Shown: positions 49,731-56,806 of the stretch, piece after piece
How the letters are laid out: each line of letters begins with the position of its first letter
How positions within the stretch are numbered: position 1 is the first letter of the stretch
Virus record (IMG/VR): IMGVR_UViG_3300027805_000011
Coordinates: 1 to 64,000 of that record
Reading direction: 5' to 3' (one strand)
Length of the DNA: 64,000 nucleotides
Origin: a virus
Made by a program: the position numbers and the translations under genes
The notes under the pieces: generated by a model
Told to the model about the DNA's origin: nothing
What the model saw: the letters and a program-made list of their open reading frames with translations, nothing else
Databases searched by the model: none

Positions 49731-49979
49731 CTAACCCCTCAGAGTCTTGCCGACGGAAGGATGTCGGGCGACTAGCCCCCGGAGATAAGCCCGAACCACG
49801 GCGTTGGCCCCGTCATAGACCGCTTGGTCCACTCTTTCGGGGTTCCAATGCCTCGTGTGCCGTGCCCAATCCAAGGCAAACTGCCGGATGGCGGCTTTGT
49901 TGATGAGGCTGTGAGCCCTTGTGCGGAACGGGGCGTCAACGGGAGCCCCGACTTCTGTAGGTTTGTCTGGTAAGGTCAT
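49731..49979 (-). CDS. Hypothetical protein
   Basis: 82 residues: TLPDKPTEVGAPVDAPFRTRAHSLINKAAIRQFALDWARHTRHWNPERVDQAVYDGANAVVRAYLRGLV. The second half is helical and basic, a possible nucleic-acid-binding domain. Two bases separate it from the upstream gene's stop. Unknown. Confidence 0.55.
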   Translation of the reverse strand: MTLPDKPTEVGAPVDAPFRTRAHSLINKAAIRQFALDWARHTRHWNPERVDQAVYDGANAVVRAYLRGLVARHPSVGKTLRG

Positions 49980-49981
49980 GG

Positions 49982-50311
49982 TCAGAAGCAGTAGGGGTTA
50001 CCTTCGGCCAAGGGCAGCGTCTTGGGGCGGATGCCCTCGGGTTGCTCCCAGACCAGACTCCTCGGTGCCGGAGCGGTGCCGTCGAAGACGACCCGCAAGG
50101 GCTGGAGTTGCTGGGTCGGAGGATCGGCCAGCGGCAGGAATGCCGCCGCGACGATGACCGGCAGGGCCGCGCAGAGCCGCGCAAAGGCGGCTCGGCAGCG
50201 CGACCACAGGGTCGGGCGGATTTGACTCGGGGTGGACAGTGCCGCCCAGAGGTAGGGGTAAGCCTCGGCCGGAAGGCAGGAGGCGTTGGGATTGAAGTCT
50301 CGGTAGTTCAT
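49982..50311 (-). CDS. Hypothetical membrane-anchored protein
   Basis: 109 residues from ATG 50311, preceded by GAAAGGAAA (a good ribosome site). One hydrophobic helix, RLCAALPVIVAAAFLPLAD, lies in the middle. The part after it (LQPLRVVFDGTAPAPRSLVWEQPEGIRPKTL) could be periplasmic. Upstream in-frame extension to 50464 is unlikely. Unknown function. Confidence 0.5.
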   Translation of the reverse strand: MNYRDFNPNASCLPAEAYPYLWAALSTPSQIRPTLWSRCRAAFARLCAALPVIVAAAFLPLADPPTQQLQPLRVVFDGTAPAPRSLVWEQPEGIRPKTLPLAEGNPYCF

Positions 50312-50426
50312 GGTTTTGGTTTCCTTTCGTTTGGGTAGCTGAACCAAGGCCCGCGCCCTGCCCCCATCAAAGTTGATGGCGACACGGGACACGGTGCATG
50401 GTTCAGGGTTCATTTGGTTAGTCTGA

Positions 50427-50445
50427 CAATGTGGAGTTATTATTC
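50427..50445 (-). promoter_or_regulatory. ATAATAAC motif with a long leader
   Basis: GAATAATAACTCCACATTG on the minus strand. The next good ribosome site and ATG are about 115 bases downstream (50311), so here the motif behaves like a promoter and not like a start signal. Confidence 0.5.
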
Positions 50446-50460
50446 GTTCAAACGGATGTT

Positions 50461-52068
50461 TCATTGGTTCGGAATCGCCCGCAGCGTTCGCACCAAGGCA
50501 TCGGCCATGCCGAAGAGCGAGTCGCGGCTGAGTGAGTAGTCGAAGTTTGCCCGCAGCTTGCCCGAGTAATCACGTTCGGAGCAGCAAAGCCCGAGCGTGT
50601 AGACTCCACGAGCCCGCAACGAATCGCGGACAAACGGTTCATCGGTGATCTCACCGTCGGTGTAGACGACAGCGAGCTTGGACCTCTTGGCGACCTCGTC
50701 GAAGACGGACCGCTTGCCTCCGGGCGTCAGCGCAAGGCTGATACCCTCGGCACCGGACCAGCCAAGGAAGCGGCCGATGCGCCAGTGGTCCTCCCGACAG
50801 GGGAGGTCCATCTTGTAGTGGCACCCGCCGTGCGACACACCGTAGGCCGTGGCCGTGATGCGCCCCCGACCGGCGAGGATGCTCAAAGCCCGCCCTAGGA
50901 TGCGTCCGGCCGTATCGCAGCGCACCGTGCCGCGCCGGCCTTCGCGATCGACCTTGGCTCTCACGTCCTTCATGCTGCCGGAGCAGTCCACAAAGTATGA
51001 GATGTGCGGCTTGCCGCCACGACCCTCGACCGCGCCGATGAACGGGCGGTTCCAGGCCCCGCGCAGCAGGCCGCGCACGTTGAGGCGCTTGGTCACGGAA
51101 GAGCGGGGAGCGATGTAGTCCTCGCCGCCGCGGAATGCACCGTCGAGCATCGAGGCAAGCTGCATGGACAGGCCGTGCTCGTCGCTCGCCGTGACGACAG
51201 CGCCGCCGCCGGATGCTCCGCCGTAAGCATGGGTCGGATGGCCGGAAGGTTCCGTGCTTGGATCGGACGGCGAACCTTCACGGTCGGACGGTGCCGCGCC
51301 ATCGCCTTTGGGATCCTTGGCTTTGACACTGGACGGTGCCTTGCCTGTGGCCTCGGCAATCGAAGCGGCAAGGTCGCCAGTGCCATCGCCGCCCTCGCCC
51401 TCAATGGTGTCGTCGCCCGTAGCGGGGAAGTCCTTGAGCCACTCGATAAGAATCGGAATCAAGTCCTCACTGGAGCGGCATCGGGTGATGCGGCAATAGT
51501 AGTCAAAGACCTTTCTCCAGAACGGAAGCCCGTGGTAGATGTGCAGCGTCCTAGGAACCCTGCGGCGGATGCCTTCGGTCTTGAGCGCGTAGAGCAACGC
51601 CGTAGCGCTGGTCTTCATCGGCTCGGGGTGTTTGATCCATCGTGTCCAGCGGAAGAGCTTACCCCTGCGCTGAGAATAGATCCACTGGCGCTCGATACGC
51701 ACGTCCTCGAAGAGGTTGTGCAAACGCCAAGGGATCTTGTGCTCGCCGAGTTTCTTGGCGAGACCCTCCAAGTCCTTGGTTGTGTAAAGCGAGTGCGCCG
51801 CCTCGTGCTCGTAGAGCGAGCGGTAGAAGTCGGGCACCTGCACACGCTTGCCCTCGGCCGGACCGCCCTTGGTGATGGTGCGGTAGGCCGCTTGGGAGAG
51901 CATGATCTCGTGCTTCTTGGTTGTGTGGTCGTAGCGCCAACAACCTGTCTTGCACGGGTGTCCACTGCGGAGCCAGCCGAGGTTGTAAGCCTCGGACAAG
52001 ACACCGCCGGTGCGGAAGCCGAGGTGATGATCCTCGACTGTCCGCCTGAGATGCAGGGTGCAAATCAT
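50461..52068 (-). CDS. VWA-domain protein with HEAAH motif, partner of the MoxR-like ATPase
   Basis: 535 residues from ATG 52068. HEAAH (88-92) followed by LFEDVRIER (about 119-127) is the zinc-site-like pattern found at the N-terminus of CobT/VWA proteins. Residues about 220-300 are a Gly/Pro/Ser-rich linker. The VWA domain starts at YFVDCSGSM with MIDAS residues DCSGSM (361-366), and VVYTDGEITD supplies a later metal-binding aspartate. VWA proteins of this type work with MoxR AAA+ ATPases to insert metals or remodel complexes. The ATPase gene is two genes upstream, so they probably form one complex. Confidence 0.75.
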   Translation of the reverse strand: MICTLHLRRTVEDHHLGFRTGGVLSEAYNLGWLRSGHPCKTGCWRYDHTTKKHEIMLSQAAYRTITKGGPAEGKRVQVPDFYRSLYEHEAAHSLYTTKDLEGLAKKLGEHKIPWRLHNLFEDVRIERQWIYSQRRGKLFRWTRWIKHPEPMKTSATALLYALKTEGIRRRVPRTLHIYHGLPFWRKVFDYYCRITRCRSSEDLIPILIEWLKDFPATGDDTIEGEGGDGTGDLAASIAEATGKAPSSVKAKDPKGDGAAPSDREGSPSDPSTEPSGHPTHAYGGASGGGAVVTASDEHGLSMQLASMLDGAFRGGEDYIAPRSSVTKRLNVRGLLRGAWNRPFIGAVEGRGGKPHISYFVDCSGSMKDVRAKVDREGRRGTVRCDTAGRILGRALSILAGRGRITATAYGVSHGGCHYKMDLPCREDHWRIGRFLGWSGAEGISLALTPGGKRSVFDEVAKRSKLAVVYTDGEITDEPFVRDSLRARGVYTLGLCCSERDYSGKLRANFDYSLSRDSLFGMADALVRTLRAIPNQ

Positions 52069-52310
52069 AACACCCTCCAGACACGGGTTCCGGCGCAACC
52101 GTTGGAGTCAACGGTGCGGGTGATGAACTTACGCTTGAGCCTACGACCAGCCGAAGTTGCACAAGTGGATAAGACGACTCGGCGAATGTCGCTGGCGGGG
52201 ACGAAGAAGCTCTCCCCCAGCGCCAACTCGCGCCATGGATATTTAGGTGCTCTCCCCTTGCCTTTGTGGTTGTTGGGGATGGGCATGTTCGTTTCTATCT
52301 GATAACTCAT
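52065..52310 (-). CDS. DUF7303-like small protein
   Basis: 81 residues. MPIPNNHKGKGRAPKYPWRE, LALGESFFVPASDIRRVVLST and GRRLKRKFITR match a small phage family I recall as DUF7303 (unchecked). It lies between the ATPase and VWA genes and overlaps the latter by 4 bases, so it may be a third subunit. A GAAAGGAAAA ribosome site precedes ATG 52310. Confidence 0.6.
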   Translation of the reverse strand: MSYQIETNMPIPNNHKGKGRAPKYPWRELALGESFFVPASDIRRVVLSTCATSAGRRLKRKFITRTVDSNGCAGTRVWRVL

Positions 52311-52330
52311 AGTTTTCCTTTCGTTGTGGG

Positions 52331-53716
52331 TTACTTGCGCGGGAAAGCCGTATCGAGAGCGTTACGGACCCGCTTGATTTGTTCTGGCTCGGGCTGACCG
52401 TCGATGGTCGTGGCAACCCAGACGTGCAAGCCGAGCACTTCCAACATGCGGCGCACATCGGACTCGTCGTGCGCGTATTGCATCGCTTCGGAGAGAATGC
52501 GCGTGGTGGGCAGCAGGTCGATGAAGCCGTCCTGCTTGAGCACCTTGGCCGTGCGCCAGAAAGCCAGCGAACGATCGACCACGTCCGGCTGGAAATCTCT
52601 GGCCTTGGCGATGGAAGACAGGACCGCACGGATCTTGGCTTCGGTGTTCTCGACGTGGACCGAGATGAAGCGGTCACGCTCGGCGGGACAGCCGAGATCA
52701 ACGTCATACTGCGCCCCGACGTTGGTCGTGGCGACGATGGCGAGGTTGCGGCACGGGGCCTCGATGACCTCGGACTTGTGGACTCCGGTCTCCGGATCCT
52801 CGACAGCGCGGCCGGTGCGGAGGCGGTAAACCTCTTCACCGGAGGGCAGCACGGCCTTGGACGTGCAAGTCAGCAGCACTTGGCGGGTGCCACGGCGGGC
52901 GCGGTAGAACTCGTCGATGACGAGCAGCACCGTCTTGCCTGCGGCGGCGGCACGGTAAGCCTCGGAGAGCGGACCATCGATCCACGGCACCCTAGGATCA
53001 GGGTTGCCGAGCAGGTCGCAGGTGTCGGTCTGTTCGTAGACGCCGACCTCGACGTAGTAGTCGAAGTTGGCATCGTAGCGCCACTGACGGGCGGAGTAGG
53101 TCTTGCCTGCACCCGCATCGCCCTTGACCAAGATCGGCTTGATCGCTGCGGCGGGTTGAGCGAACTCCTCCAAGACTGCGTAGATCGGATCCGACGAAGT
53201 CGAAGCCGAGACGCCGACGAGCGGGGCCAGCTTGCGGGCCACAGCGGTGCCGCCGGAGGCGAGAGCGGCGTTGATCTTGTCGGCCAGTGCCGCCATGCCG
53301 CTGGCGTAGTCGGTCTGGATGCGCTCGATGCGGGTCTGCACCGGAGCGAGAGCCGACTTGAGGGTGGCACCGTCCACAAGTCCCTTGGCTACGGGGCTGG
53401 CGGTGCGGGTTTCTTCGATCAAGTCGCGTAGGGTCGAGATGTCCTCGGCCAGCGGCTTGGTCATGTCATCCACGGCGGCGATGGCCGCACGGGTAATGGT
53501 TTCTTCCAAGGCGGCGAACGGTGCGACCGTGGTGGCCGCGCCGAACGCCTGTGCCTTGGCTTCATCGACGTTGATCTCGCCCTTGAGGAAGGCTTTGAGG
53601 GTTTCCACTCGCGCCTTGGCGATCCACATCCCCTTATGTCCGGCGGCGCGGACGGCGGAGAGTGCTTCGTTGTAGTTGAGAGTGTCGATGGGTTTGCTGA
53701 ATGTTGGTTTACTCAT
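52331..53716 (-). CDS. MoxR/CobS-type AAA+ ATPase
   Basis: 461 residues. Walker A is GDAGAGKT (199-206) and Walker B is LLVIDE (264-269); a sensor region follows (LAIVATTNVGAQYD). The first about 180 residues are a helical N-terminal domain not seen in basic MoxR proteins. The C-terminal DFQPDVVDRSLAFWRTAKVLKQDGFIDLLPTTRIL fits the MoxR lid domain. With the VWA protein it forms the ATPase/VWA pair that elsewhere inserts cobalt or magnesium or matures enzymes; no chelatase substrate gene is visible here. A phage copy could remodel host or virion complexes. Confidence 0.78.
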   Translation of the reverse strand: MSKPTFSKPIDTLNYNEALSAVRAAGHKGMWIAKARVETLKAFLKGEINVDEAKAQAFGAATTVAPFAALEETITRAAIAAVDDMTKPLAEDISTLRDLIEETRTASPVAKGLVDGATLKSALAPVQTRIERIQTDYASGMAALADKINAALASGGTAVARKLAPLVGVSASTSSDPIYAVLEEFAQPAAAIKPILVKGDAGAGKTYSARQWRYDANFDYYVEVGVYEQTDTCDLLGNPDPRVPWIDGPLSEAYRAAAAGKTVLLVIDEFYRARRGTRQVLLTCTSKAVLPSGEEVYRLRTGRAVEDPETGVHKSEVIEAPCRNLAIVATTNVGAQYDVDLGCPAERDRFISVHVENTEAKIRAVLSSIAKARDFQPDVVDRSLAFWRTAKVLKQDGFIDLLPTTRILSEAMQYAHDESDVRRMLEVLGLHVWVATTIDGQPEPEQIKRVRNALDTAFPRK

Positions 53717-53737
53717 GGTGGTTGATTTCTTTCTTGG

Positions 53738-53754
53738 TTGTGGAGTTATTATTC
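53738..53754 (-). promoter_or_regulatory. ATAATAAC motif upstream of MoxR gene
   Basis: GAATAATAACTCCACAA on the minus strand, overlapping the 3' end of the upstream gene. ATG 53716 is about 22 bases downstream with an AAGAAAG-type weak ribosome site between. Confidence 0.5.
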
Positions 53755-53991
53755 TCCGGAAATTTCTGCGTCTTCAAATTGGTCAACGTAACTTTGGCCT
53801 AACTCCCAGTTCGAAATGAACTGGAGGCCGCAGCTATTCTCGAATGTCTCTTTGAGTTTCGAGATGGGGAGGATGTCATACCCGCTGTCGAGACATTCGT
53901 CTCGGTCGCTTTCACGTTCGAGCAGGTAGATCTTGTGACATCCATCGTAGGCGAATTCCTTCGCGAAGGTGCGTTTGCCGTTGATGGTCAT
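53749..53991 (-). CDS. Hypothetical protein
   Basis: 80 residues from ATG 53991: TINGKRTFAKEFAYDGCHKIYLLERESDRDECLDSGYDILPISKLKETFENSCGLQFISNW and an acidic end. A beta-alpha mini-domain is likely. One base separates its start from the stop of the zinc-ribbon gene upstream. Unknown. Confidence 0.5.
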   Translation of the reverse strand: MTINGKRTFAKEFAYDGCHKIYLLERESDRDECLDSGYDILPISKLKETFENSCGLQFISNWELGQSYVDQFEDAEISGE

Positions 53992-53992
53992 A

Positions 53993-54181
53993 CTAGTAGT
54001 CCTCGTCGATGGGTTCATCGGACCAGTAGTCCGCGTCTTCGAGGACGTCCTTCCGGTATTTGCGGAGCTTCTCCTCGCGGCAATCGTCGCAGACGAAGGT
54101 GAGGAAGATGCCACGCGCATCGTATTCGGCTTCACGCGGCAGGTTGCTGCCGCATCCGCACAGGTTGTAGTGTTCAGTCAT
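53993..54181 (-). CDS. Small zinc-ribbon-like protein
   Basis: 62 residues: LCGCGSNLPREAEYDARGIFLTFVCDDCREEKLRKYR. Two cysteine pairs (CGC and CDDC) set about 23 apart give a zinc knuckle. It has GAAAGGG before ATG 54181. Such proteins in phage accessory blocks often bind host enzymes or nucleic acid; no specific role is known. Confidence 0.6.
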   Translation of the reverse strand: MTEHYNLCGCGSNLPREAEYDARGIFLTFVCDDCREEKLRKYRKDVLEDADYWSDEPIDEDY

Positions 54182-54210
54182 GGTGGTATCCCTTTCTAGG
54201 ATGTGGGGTT

Positions 54211-54226
54211 GGGGGTTTATTATTAA
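54211..54226 (-). promoter_or_regulatory. ATAATAAC-like motif (AATAATAAA variant)
   Basis: TTAATAATAAACCCCC on the minus strand, 30 bases before the next start. Weaker match; a CCTAGG site is at 54229, beside it. The stretch 54182-54299 holds no gene. Confidence 0.35.
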
Positions 54227-54299
54227 GCCCTAGGGGCGGCAAGGAAATAATTCCGAAGGCCGCACAGAGGGCGGGGTATCAGGCACTTACGTCTTTCGA

Positions 54300-54473
54300 C
54301 TAGTCCCCGATGGGAAGTTCCAGTTGTGGGTCTTGGGCTTTGACGCGAGCCAGTTGGACTTGGTGCGCGTGACGCAGGGCCGCGGACACGAATTCCAAGA
54401 TCGCTTCGATGTTGTAGTCATGGTGCGCGTTGAAGTGCGCCGCCGCTTCGAGGATGTGTGGATCAGGCTTCAT
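54300..54473 (-). CDS. Small helical protein (57 aa)
   Basis: MKPDPHILEAAAHFNAHHDY, then NIEAILEFVSAALRHAHQVQLARVKAQDP. The ATG overlaps the stop of the gene upstream (ATGA). Histidine-rich helices; possibly a small metal-binding or dimeric protein. Unknown. Confidence 0.5.
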   Translation of the reverse strand: MKPDPHILEAAAHFNAHHDYNIEAILEFVSAALRHAHQVQLARVKAQDPQLELPIGD

Positions 54474-54742
54474 GGGCTTGCCTCCAACAGATCGTCGAGT
54501 CCGGCTATAGTGAACTCAGCCATCGATCCTCCGTGCCCGCACGATTCACAAGTGGCGAATGATGACTTGTCGTAGTCAATGTCCGAATGGTCGTCTTCTC
54601 CGTTGTCCGTCATGGTGAAGAACGAAGTGGCGGAAATACGAAAACGATCACGATACCCGCACTTAGGGCAGGCTATGTCCCGTAGACAGTTGTCGTTGTA
54701 TTCGGGGCTGGGGTATTTCTTGAGGAATTGTTCTGCTGTCAT
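54470..54742 (-). CDS. Zinc-ribbon protein
   Basis: 90 residues. CPKCGYRDRF and CESCGHGGSMAEF form two CxxC pairs, a classic zinc ribbon seen in phage proteins that bind DNA or transcription factors. AAGGAGA precedes ATG 54742 by about 8 bases. Confidence 0.62.
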   Translation of the reverse strand: MTAEQFLKKYPSPEYNDNCLRDIACPKCGYRDRFRISATSFFTMTDNGEDDHSDIDYDKSSFATCESCGHGGSMAEFTIAGLDDLLEASP

Positions 54743-54746
54743 GGTG

Positions 54747-54923
54747 TTATCTCCTTGTTATTTTGTTGTTGCAGACTTGCACCAACATTTCTTGCGTGAT
54801 GTGCATCCCGCAGGGTGCGGTGTAGTCGATGGGTTGGTCGGGGAAGTCGGGACTGGTCACTCGTTCGCCGTCGAACAGGACGCGCACCTCCTCCCCTGCA
54901 ATGTTGAGCGTGATCGGAATCAT
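54747..54923 (-). CDS. Small hypothetical protein
   Basis: 58 residues from ATG 54923: IPITLNIAGEEVRVLFDGERVTSPDFPDQPIDYTAPCGMHITQEM. Beta-rich. Its start overlaps the glycosylase stop by one base. Unknown. Confidence 0.5.
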   Translation of the reverse strand: MIPITLNIAGEEVRVLFDGERVTSPDFPDQPIDYTAPCGMHITQEMLVQVCNNKITRR

Positions 54924-55492
54924 TAGTTCCTCCCGCTCATCTTGGTCCACGTTGCCAAGTCGAACTCGGCAAACGTCATGGCGGGGAACATCTCACGCAC
55001 CTTTCGCTTCGCCCGTGCCTCGATGCTCATGTAGAGCGGCGATAGCTTGGGCGGTGTGGCGTGCGGGATGCCGCGCAAACGCGCAACCTTCCGCAGCCAG
55101 CGCAGGATGTGAACGTCGAGCACGACATATTCCTGATGCGGTCTGCTGTGCAACAGAAACATCCGCGCCGTCTTGTGGCCGATGCCGTGGATCGTGAGCA
55201 GATCGTGCAGCGAGCAGCCGCGCAGATCCAAGTCGAGCACGGCATCAGTTGCGGGGATCGTGCGATCTTCGTAGGGGCCGAGGCCGATGTGCCGCATGAT
55301 GTCGCCGATACGGTTGCGGTGCTTCCGCAATTCGGTGAACGGACTCGGGTTGCCGAGGTAGGTCAGTAGATCGTTGACCTTCGACGCTGCGAGATCCGAT
55401 TTCTTCCCCGCCACGGCGATGCAGAAGAGTATGAACTCTTCGAGTTGCTCTTCGGTGCGGGAGAAGTTGGTGATTTCAGTAGGGATAATCAT
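54923..55492 (-). CDS. HhH-GPD-type DNA glycosylase-like protein
   Basis: 189 residues. The helix-hairpin-helix is IHGIGHKTARMFLLHS (101-116) and the catalytic-type aspartate is in YVVLDVHILRWLR (D126), as in endonuclease III/8-oxoguanine glycosylases. The N-terminal NFSRTEEQLEEFILFCIAVAGK is shared by a phage family of such proteins. It would remove modified bases or, in phages with altered DNA, act on hypermodified bases. It lies downstream of the amidoligase genes on the same strand. No iron-sulfur cysteines are seen. Confidence 0.72.
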   Translation of the reverse strand: MIIPTEITNFSRTEEQLEEFILFCIAVAGKKSDLAASKVNDLLTYLGNPSPFTELRKHRNRIGDIMRHIGLGPYEDRTIPATDAVLDLDLRGCSLHDLLTIHGIGHKTARMFLLHSRPHQEYVVLDVHILRWLRKVARLRGIPHATPPKLSPLYMSIEARAKRKVREMFPAMTFAEFDLATWTKMSGRN

Positions 55493-55755
55493 ACTTTTAT
55501 CTCCTTGGTTACGTGGAGCAGCGCAGGATACTTCCCCGCTTTCTCCAGCTTGGTTGTCAGGTGTGTGCCTTGGCAGTGCGGGCAGCGGTAGACGCCGTAG
55601 CGTTTGCCGTGCTTACGCGCAATGCGTTCGGCCTTCATGGCGTAGTGCCTCCCCAAGTTGGTCTTGTTGAGGCAACCACGCCGGAAACTAGGTTTCTTTT
55701 TCGACAGAGCGTCGAGGCTCTGACGGATGCCGAGCATCATGTCGAGTATGCTCAT
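55489..55755 (-). CDS. Hypothetical protein with CxxC motif
   Basis: 88 residues from ATG 55755: SILDMMLGIRQSLDALSKKKPSFRRGCLNKTNLGRHYAMKAERIARKHGKRYGVYRCPHCQGTHLTTKL. One CPHC...H group at the C-terminus may hold zinc; the body is basic and helical. It overlaps both neighbours by 4 bases. Probably nucleic-acid-binding; unknown. Confidence 0.55.
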   Translation of the reverse strand: MSILDMMLGIRQSLDALSKKKPSFRRGCLNKTNLGRHYAMKAERIARKHGKRYGVYRCPHCQGTHLTTKLEKAGKYPALLHVTKEIKV

Positions 55756-56225
55756 CGGTTTGGTGAGTTCCAATGGTCCTCCAAGTGCGTGATGTAAGAG
55801 CGGGGAGCAACAACGCCGCCCGAATCAACAATAGGCACCGGACTCCACTCGAAACTGTAGACACGCACCGCATCGCAGACGGGTTTGTCGCCGCATCCTG
55901 CGTTCCATTTATATGCGGGCAGAATATCCGGTTCGTAGTCCCTGCCGAGATGGCGCAAAAGCCACGGCGAGGACGGTATGAGGTAGTCGCCGGAATCGGC
56001 ATCGACCTCGGGGCAAATGTTGCCACGGTCACGCCCGAACGGCGTGTTGAGTTGGATGTGGAGATCGTTGGCATCCTCTTGCCATGCGTAGCGCACGGGT
56101 AAATTGAGATGACAACAATCGGGACGGTCCTCGTAGCCGGTGCTGCGGCACAGGAGCGCCAGATAGAGCATCCTAGGACGACCGTCACGGACTTTCGGAT
56201 TAGTGGAGCGATTAGATTTGTTCAT
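55752..56225 (-). CDS. Hypothetical cysteine-containing protein
   Basis: 157 residues: LYLALLCRSTGYEDRPDCCHLNLPVRYAWQEDANDLHIQLNTPFGRDRGNICPEVDADSGDYLIPSSPWLLRHLG, then WNAGCGDKPVCDAVRVYSFEW. Six or more cysteines and a histidine are spread along it. It overlaps the upstream gene by 14 bases. Unknown. Confidence 0.5.
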   Translation of the reverse strand: MNKSNRSTNPKVRDGRPRMLYLALLCRSTGYEDRPDCCHLNLPVRYAWQEDANDLHIQLNTPFGRDRGNICPEVDADSGDYLIPSSPWLLRHLGRDYEPDILPAYKWNAGCGDKPVCDAVRVYSFEWSPVPIVDSGGVVAPRSYITHLEDHWNSPNR

Positions 56226-56757
56226 AATTCATACTGTAAACGGGTTGGGGTTGAGGTTTGGACTTGCCGAGCGGGACAAGACGGGGTGCCGTGGAGAACA
56301 CGACTCGGTAGTCTTGCGGGTTGGGCATGGCGACAAGCTGGGCTACGGCAGCGGACTCATCACTGAACACGCGGGTCGTGGCGGTGCCGGTGTCGTCGGC
56401 CTCGGCGTAGTCCTCCCAGCCGAACAAGGTGCGTGTCTGCAACTTGAACTGAGTGAACTCCGGTTCGCGGGGCTTGCTCTTGACGGTGCCGGAGTTGAAC
56501 GCACTGAGCGGTGAAGCTCCGTCGAACTCTGTGTTTGTGTAGACGACATGGCTGGCGGCGCGGTCGGTTGCGACCTCGTCGCACTGGATCAGGCAACGGT
56601 GGTAACTGGTGCCGTTGTTATTCGTGGCGCTGCCAGCAACTCCGCGAACGAAGTTCTGGACATCGGTGAGAACCAACTCGGTGATGTCGTCCGAGTTTTC
56701 AAGATCGGCGACCGGAATGTGCAGGTAAGTCCTGATGATACGATAATGTTGTGGCAT
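56212..56757 (-). CDS. Hypothetical protein downstream of the amidoligase
   Basis: 181 residues: PQHYRIIRTYLHIPVADLENSDDITELVLTDVQNFVRGVAG, then YHRCLIQCDEVATDRAASHVVYTNTEFDGA and a late Pro-rich SKPQPQPVYSMNY. Mixed alpha-beta. Its leader carries one copy of the TTGTTCG inverted repeat and a CCTAGG site, so it is the first gene past the amidoligase with this regulation. It may be part of the same system. Unknown. Confidence 0.5.
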   Translation of the reverse strand: MPQHYRIIRTYLHIPVADLENSDDITELVLTDVQNFVRGVAGSATNNNGTSYHRCLIQCDEVATDRAASHVVYTNTEFDGASPLSAFNSGTVKSKPREPEFTQFKLQTRTLFGWEDYAEADDTGTATTRVFSDESAAVAQLVAMPNPQDYRVVFSTAPRLVPLGKSKPQPQPVYSMNYEQI

Positions 56758-56783
56758 GGTTGTTTTTCTTTCCTAGGGTTGCG

Positions 56784-56801
56784 TTGTTCGGACGCGAACA
56801 A
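56784..56801 (-). promoter_or_regulatory. 18-bp inverted repeat (copy 1)
   Basis: TTGTTCG, GACG, CGAACAA: both 7-base arms perfect. It fills most of the gap between the amidoligase stop and the gene starting at 56757. Confidence 0.7.
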
Positions 56802-56806
56802 GCGGG

